In this document: positions 59,696 to 64,000 of the stretch, piece after piece
How positions within the stretch are numbered: position 1 is the stretch's first letter
Layout: every line of letters starts with the position of its first letter
From: Pseudomonas thermotolerans DSM 14292
Lineage (GTDB): Bacteria; Pseudomonadota; Gammaproteobacteria; Pseudomonadales; Pseudomonadaceae
Length of the DNA stretch: 64,000 nucleotides
Reading direction: 5' to 3'
Assembly (NCBI RefSeq): GCF_000364625.1
Contig: NZ_KB822603.1
Span: 1-64,000 of the forward strand
Notes under the pieces: model-generated
Databases searched by the model: none
What the model was told of the DNA's origin: nothing
Seen by the model: the letters and a program-made list of their open reading frames with translations, nothing else
Program-made: the position numbers and the translations under genes

Positions 59696-60829
59696 ATGTT
59701 CGCCTTCCTTTCCCCTGCCTGGATGCTGCGCCTGAAGAAGGTCGGCTACTGGATCTGGCTGGTGCCGGTGTTCGGCATTCCGCTGAGCTACTGGTGGTCC
59801 TACGGCAGCGACCACCCCAACGCCTGGGCCTGGTTCGTCATCGCCGTGGTGTTCCTGGTCATCCCCGTGCTCGACGCCATCGTCGGCCGCGACCCGGCCA
59901 ACCCCGACGAGGCCAGTGAAGTGCCAGTACTGGAGCGCGAGGGCTACTACCGCTTCCTCAGCCTGATGACCGTGCCGCTGCTGCTGGGCATGCTGGTCTA
60001 CGGCGGCTGGGTGATCACCCACTACGAGGCGTGGAACTGGGTGGGCAAGCTGGGCTGGATCCTCTCGGTGGGCACGGTGATGGGCGCCATCGGCATCACC
60101 GTGTCCCACGAGCTGATCCACAAGGACTCGCAGCTGGAGCAGCGCGCCGGCGGCCTGCTGCTGGCGGCGGTGTGCTATGCCGGATTCAAGGTGGAGCACG
60201 TGCGCGGCCACCACGTGCACGTTTCCACCCCGGAGGACGCCTCCTCCGCGCGCTACGACCAGAGCCTGTACGCCTTCCTGCCCCACGCCTACAAGCACAA
60301 CTTCCTCAACGCCTGGCGCCTGGAGGCCCAGCGCCTGAAGCGCAAGGGCCTGCCGGCGCTGCACTGGCGCAACGAGCTGATCTGGTGGTACGCCGTCAGC
60401 GCCCTCTTCCTGCTCGGTTTCAGCCTGGCCTTCGGCTGGCTCGGCGCGGTGTATTTCCTCGGCCAGGCGGCCATGGCCTTCACCCTGCTGGAGATCGTCA
60501 ACTACGTCGAGCACTACGGCCTGCACCGCCGGCGCCTGGACGACGGCCGCTACGAGCGCATCACCCACAAGCATTCGTGGAACAGCAACTTCCTGCTGAC
60601 CAACCTGTTCCTCTTCCACCTGCAGCGCCACTCCGACCACCACGCCTACGCCAAGCGCCGCTACCAGGTGCTGCGCCACTACGACGACAGCCCGCAGCTG
60701 CCCAACGGCTACGCCGGAATGATCGTCCTGGCGCTGTTCCCGCCGCTGTGGCGCGCGGTGATGAACCCCCGCGTGCGCGCCTACTACGCCGGCGAGGAAT
60801 ACCAGCTGAGCGATACCCAGCGCGCCTGA
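59696..60829 (+). CDS. alkB: alkane 1-monooxygenase
   Basis: AlkB is a membrane di-iron enzyme that hydroxylates n-alkanes at the end carbon, using rubredoxin as electron donor. It has 377 residues with about six membrane helices. All histidine boxes are present: SHELIHK, EHVRGHH, NYVEHYG and LQRHSDHHA. GAGGAG lies upstream of the ATG. It corresponds in setting to the P. aeruginosa alkB gene next to a GntR gene. No rubredoxin gene is in the window. Confidence 0.96.
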   Translation: MFAFLSPAWMLRLKKVGYWIWLVPVFGIPLSYWWSYGSDHPNAWAWFVIAVVFLVIPVLDAIVGRDPANPDEASEVPVLEREGYYRFLSLMTVPLLLGMLVYGGWVITHYEAWNWVGKLGWILSVGTVMGAIGITVSHELIHKDSQLEQRAGGLLLAAVCYAGFKVEHVRGHHVHVSTPEDASSARYDQSLYAFLPHAYKHNFLNAWRLEAQRLKRKGLPALHWRNELIWWYAVSALFLLGFSLAFGWLGAVYFLGQAAMAFTLLEIVNYVEHYGLHRRRLDDGRYERITHKHSWNSNFLLTNLFLFHLQRHSDHHAYAKRRYQVLRHYDDSPQLPNGYAGMIVLALFPPLWRAVMNPRVRAYYAGEEYQLSDTQRA

Positions 60830-60852
60830 GCCCATCGCGTTCCACGCCTTTG

Positions 60853-60886
60853 CGGCAGCCACGTACCCCCGGCTGCCGTTTTTTTT
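60853..60886 (+). terminator. alkB terminator
   Basis: Arms CGGCAGCC and GGCTGCCG with a 10-base loop, followed by eight T. Confidence 0.9.
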
Positions 60887-60900
60887 GCGCCTCCGGGAGC

Positions 60901-61029
60901 GTAGGGCGCATAACGCCTACGGCGTTATCCGCCGCCTGGCCTTGGTTCCCGGCGGCTCCGGGGCTGACCTGGGCGTTGGCTCTGGCCTCGGTGTATCGGC
61001 GGATAACCGCGAACGGTTATTCGCCCTAC
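60901..61029. repeat. large imperfect inverted repeat
   Basis: GTAGGGCG (60901) pairs with CGCCCTAC (61022-61029), and inner GCGTTATCCGCCG pairs with CGGCGGATAAC-type bases near 61007. It fills most of the 437-base gap between alkB and xdhA and resembles repeated intergenic elements of Pseudomonas. Confidence 0.6.
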
Positions 61030-61062
61030 GTTACTGCGCTGCATCAGCCATGGCATACCCAT

Positions 61063-61109
61063 GTAGGAGCGCGCCCTGCGCGCGAATCGCGGGCAGGGCC
61101 CGCTCCTAC
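61063..61109. repeat. REP-like palindrome
   Basis: GTAGGAGCGCGCCCTGCGCGC faces GCGGGCAGGGCCCGCTCCTAC around a short centre; the arms differ at a few positions. A half copy, CCCGCTCCTAC, follows at 61131-61141. This is the GTAGGAGCG class of Pseudomonas REP sequence. Confidence 0.7.
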
Positions 61110-61189
61110 ACCTGCCGGTAAACACAATGCCCCGCTCCTACGAAAAAGCGCTCTGCCGGAAATAGCTGACCGAAAGATCAGAATTTTTG

Positions 61190-61218
61190 TTGACTTAAAA
61201 GTCAGCTTTTCCTAGATT
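61190..61218 (+). promoter_or_regulatory. xdhA promoter with overlapping palindrome
   Basis: TTGACT (61190-61195) and TAGATT (61213-61218) are 17 bases apart. TGACTT-AA-AAGTCA (61191-61204) covers the -35, and AGCTGAC (61164-61170) faces GTCAGCT (61201-61207). This suggests a repressor or activator site for the purine genes. Confidence 0.6.
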
Positions 61219-61266
61219 CACCTCCATCGCGCCCCGCCCAACAACAAGAAAGCCTGGAGGCATGCC

Positions 61267-62718
61267 TTGATCAGGTTCCTGCTCAACCGCGAGCTGCGTG
61301 TCGAAGACCGCCTCGACCCGAATCTCACCGTGCTCAACTACCTGCGCCAGCACCTGGGCAAGACCGGCACCAAGGAGGGCTGCGCCTCCGGTGACTGCGG
61401 CGCCTGCACCGTGGTGGTGGGCGAACTGGTCGGCGCCGAGGGCGCTGAGCGCATCCGCTACCGCACCCTCAACTCCTGCCTGACCTTCGTTTCCGCCCTG
61501 CACGGCAAGCAGTTGATCGTGGTCGACGACCTCAAGCACCGCGGCGAACTGCACGGCGTGCAGCAAGCCATGGTGGATTGCCACGGCTCGCAGTGCGGCT
61601 TCTGTACCCCGGGCTTCGTGATGTCCATGTTCGCCCTGCAGAAGAACTGCAACGACTTCGACAAGGCCGAGGCCCTGGAGGCCATGGCTGGCAATCTGTG
61701 CCGTTGCACCGGCTACCGGCCGATCCTGGATGCCGCCCGGCAGGCGTGCAGCCGAAAGCAGCCCGACCAGTTTGACGCCGCCGAGGCGGAGACCGTCGCC
61801 CAGCTCAAGGCCATCGCCCCGCGCGAGACCGCCGAGCTGAACAGCGGCGACAAGCGCTGCCTGCTGCCGCTCACCGTCGCCGACCTGGCCGATCTCTACC
61901 AGGCCAACCCGCAGGCTCGCCTGCTGGCCGGCGGTACCGACCTGGCCCTGGAGGTCACCCAGTTCCATCGCGAGCTGCCGGTGATGATCTACGTCGGCCA
62001 CGTCGAGGAGATGAAGCGCATTGAGATCCGCGACGACGTCATCGAGATCGGCGCCGCCACTCCGCTGACCGACTGCTACGAGGTGCTGGCCGGCGAATAC
62101 CCGGACTTCGGCGCCCTGCTGCACCGCTTCGCCTCCCTGCAGATCCGCAACCAGGGCACCCTGGGCGGCAACATCGGCAACGCCTCGCCGATCGGCGACT
62201 CGCCGCCCCTGCTGATCGCCCTGGGCGCCAGCCTGGTACTGCGCAAGGGCAGCCGCACGCGCACCCTGCCGCTGGAAGACTTCTTCCTCGACTACCGGAT
62301 CACCGCCCGCGAGGAAGGCGAGTTCATCGAGCGGATCATCGTCCCGCGCGCCCACTCCAGCCAGGCGTTCCGCGCCTACAAGGTATCCAAGCGCCTGGAC
62401 GACGACATCTCCGCGGTCTGCGCGGCCTTCAACCTGGACATCGCGGACGGCCGGGTACGCAGCGCACGCATCGCCTTCGGCGGCATGGCGGCAATCCCCA
62501 AGCGCGCCGCCGCCTGCGAAGCCGCCCTGCAGGGCGCTGCCTGGACCCAGGCCAGCATCGAACAGGCCTGCGAGGCGCTGGCCGCGGACTTCACCCCGCT
62601 CAGCGATTTCCGCGCCAGCAAGGAGTACCGCCAGCTGACCGCCCAGAACCTGTTGCGCAAATTCTTCCTCGAGCTGACCGCTCCCGAAGTCGAAACCCGG
62701 GTGACCGCCTATGTCTAA
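61267..62718 (+). CDS. xdhA: xanthine dehydrogenase small subunit
   Basis: The subunit carries electrons from the molybdenum centre to NAD+ in hypoxanthine/xanthine oxidation. It has 483 residues: two [2Fe-2S] domains (CASGDCGACTV; CGFCTPGF and CRCTGYRP, about 1-165) and an FAD domain (about 185-470; LLAGGTDLALE, TLGGNIGNASPIGD). The start is TTG at 61267: GGAGG lies 6 bases upstream, and the nearby ATG at 61262 meets a stop after one codon. It overlaps xdhB by 8 bases. Confidence 0.94.
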   Translation: MIRFLLNRELRVEDRLDPNLTVLNYLRQHLGKTGTKEGCASGDCGACTVVVGELVGAEGAERIRYRTLNSCLTFVSALHGKQLIVVDDLKHRGELHGVQQAMVDCHGSQCGFCTPGFVMSMFALQKNCNDFDKAEALEAMAGNLCRCTGYRPILDAARQACSRKQPDQFDAAEAETVAQLKAIAPRETAELNSGDKRCLLPLTVADLADLYQANPQARLLAGGTDLALEVTQFHRELPVMIYVGHVEEMKRIEIRDDVIEIGAATPLTDCYEVLAGEYPDFGALLHRFASLQIRNQGTLGGNIGNASPIGDSPPLLIALGASLVLRKGSRTRTLPLEDFFLDYRITAREEGEFIERIIVPRAHSSQAFRAYKVSKRLDDDISAVCAAFNLDIADGRVRSARIAFGGMAAIPKRAAACEAALQGAAWTQASIEQACEALAADFTPLSDFRASKEYRQLTAQNLLRKFFLELTAPEVETRVTAYV

Positions 62719-64000
62719 CCATCTGCCCATCAAGAGCCAGGAAGAGCTGGCCGCCCTGTTCCGCCAGGACATCGCCACCGGCGTCGGCAAGAGCGTCAGG
62801 CACGAGAGCGCCGCCAAGCACGTTAGCGGCGAAGCCGTGTACGTCGACGACCGCCTGGAGTTCCCCAACCAGTTGCACGTCTACGCCCGACTCTCCGACC
62901 GGGCCCACGCGCGCATCCTGAGTATCGATACCACGCCCTGCTACCAGTTCCCGGGGGTGGCCATCGCCATCACCGCCAAGGACGTGCCCGGCAAGCTGGA
63001 CATCGGCGCCGTAGCGGCCGGCGACCCGCTGCTCGCCGACGGCAAGGTGGAGTACGTCGGCCAGGTGGTCCTGGCGGTCGCCGCCGACAGCCTGGAGACC
63101 GCGCGCAAGGCCGCCCAGGCGGCGATCATCGAATACGAGGACCTGGAGCCGGTGCTCGACGTGGTGGAGGCCTACCGCCGGCAGCACTACGTGCTGGAAC
63201 CGCACCAGCACAAGCGTGGCGACTCCGCGGCGGCGCTGGCCAGGGCCAAGCACCGCCTGCAAGGCAGCCTGCACATCGGCGGCCAGGAGCACTTCTACCT
63301 GGAGACCCAGATCTCCTCGGTGCTGCCCACCGAGGACGGCGGCATGTACGTCTACACCTCCACCCAGAACCCCACCGAGGTGCAGAAGCTGATCGCCGAG
63401 GTACTCGGCGTGCCGATGAACAAGATCGTCATCGACATGCGCCGCATGGGCGGCGGCTTCGGCGGCAAGGAAACCCAGGCCGCCGGCCCGGCCTGCCTGT
63501 GCGCGGTGATCGCCCGCCTCACCGGGCGGCCGACCAAGATGCGCCTGCCGCGCATGGAAGACATGACCATGACCGGCAAGCGCCATCCCTTCTACGTGGA
63601 GTACGACATCGGCTTCGACGACGACGGCCTGCTGCACGGCATCGAGCTGCAGCTGGCTGGCAACTGCGGCTACTCGCCGGATCTCTCCGGGTCCATCGTC
63701 GACCGCGCCATGTTCCATGCGGACAACGCCTACTTCCTCGAAAATGCCACCATCACCGGCCTGCGCTGCAAGACCAACACCGCCTCGAACACCGCCTACC
63801 GCGGCTTCGGCGGCCCGCAGGGGATGGTCGCCATCGAGGAGATCATGGAAGTGATCGCCCGCCACCTCGGCAAGGATCCGCTGGAGGTGCGCAAGCTGAA
63901 CTACTACGGCAAGGACGAGCGCAACGTCACCCACTACTACCAGACCGTCGAGCACAACATGCTCGCCGAGATGACCGCCGAGCTGGAGGCAAGCGCCGAG
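62711..64000 (+). CDS. xdhB: xanthine dehydrogenase large subunit (partial)
   Basis: This is the molybdopterin-binding subunit; 430 residues are in the window and the C-terminus is cut off by the window end. Visible are the aldehyde-oxidase a/b hammerhead start (GKSVRHESAAKHVSGEAVYVDD), QNPTEVQKL, the molybdopterin loop MRRMGGGFGGKE and the TAYRGFGGPQGM segment. The ATG overlaps the xdhA stop. An xdhC maturation gene would be expected downstream. Confidence 0.94.
   Translation, partial: MSNHLPIKSQEELAALFRQDIATGVGKSVRHESAAKHVSGEAVYVDDRLEFPNQLHVYARLSDRAHARILSIDTTPCYQFPGVAIAITAKDVPGKLDIGAVAAGDPLLADGKVEYVGQVVLAVAADSLETARKAAQAAIIEYEDLEPVLDVVEAYRRQHYVLEPHQHKRGDSAAALARAKHRLQGSLHIGGQEHFYLETQISSVLPTEDGGMYVYTSTQNPTEVQKLIAEVLGVPMNKIVIDMRRMGGGFGGKETQAAGPACLCAVIARLTGRPTKMRLPRMEDMTMTGKRHPFYVEYDIGFDDDGLLHGIELQLAGNCGYSPDLSGSIVDRAMFHADNAYFLENATITGLRCKTNTASNTAYRGFGGPQGMVAIEEIMEVIARHLGKDPLEVRKLNYYGKDERNVTHYYQTVEHNMLAEMTAELEASAE

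Overview
The window is GC-rich Pseudomonas chromosomal DNA, most like the P. aeruginosa lineage. This rests on the AmrZ, MotY, Rnf, NAGGN, Smc-ZipA-LigA and DnaX-YbaB-RecR sets and on local gene orders. It is mostly core genome with few accessory scars, and the species cannot be fixed from sequence alone.

Layout. 1-286: 3' end of an ISL3-type insertion sequence abutting the dcd terminator. 319-4873: dCTP deaminase, a bacteriohemerythrin, the Mrp/ApbC Fe-S carrier and MetG. 5013-11569: rnfABCDGE followed by nth. 11681-13350: a small acidic protein, tRNA-Arg(CCU), a broken phnN and amrZ. 13534-21584: gloA, argG, motY, pyrC-rnt, an ABC exporter, a DsbA-like protein and trhO. 21702-22073: remains of an autotransporter. 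22218-31481: bolA, a DUF2059 protein, a DUF2804 protein, fumC with a quinone-reductase-like gene, an EamA transporter, a DUF6316 protein, polyphosphate:AMP phosphotransferase and mnmC.

31566-34386 is a compact five-gene operon that looks like a persulfide/sulfide detoxification unit: a periplasmic c-type heme protein, a CsoR/CstR-family repressor with an unusual cysteine pair, a membrane rhodanese, a TauE/SafE permease and a persulfide dioxygenase. Matching inverted repeats lie before the first gene and between the repressor and the rhodanese. 34520-39342 is the NAGGN osmolyte operon (asparagine-synthase-like amidotransferase, GNAT/ATP-grasp synthetase, M42 peptidase), followed by a 7TMR-DISM hybrid sensor kinase.

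42245-47596 holds small conserved genes, a Pit phosphate transporter, a CynX-like MFS protein, an SDR and a tiny DUF3309 protein. 47634-59519 is a leftward block: gntR, smc, zipA, ligA, an HU-like protein, a small membrane-anchored protein, 4.5S RNA, dnaX, ybaB and recR. alkB and the start of the xanthine dehydrogenase genes (xdhA, partial xdhB) then run rightward to the window end.

Most notable for follow-up: a textbook -1 frameshift cassette inside dnaX predicting a short gamma-like product; the non-canonical CsoR-family sensor and its paired operators; a 37-bp palindrome identical in design to the ISL3 end, 11.7 kb from that end; and a perfect 19-bp palindrome between gntR and alkB.
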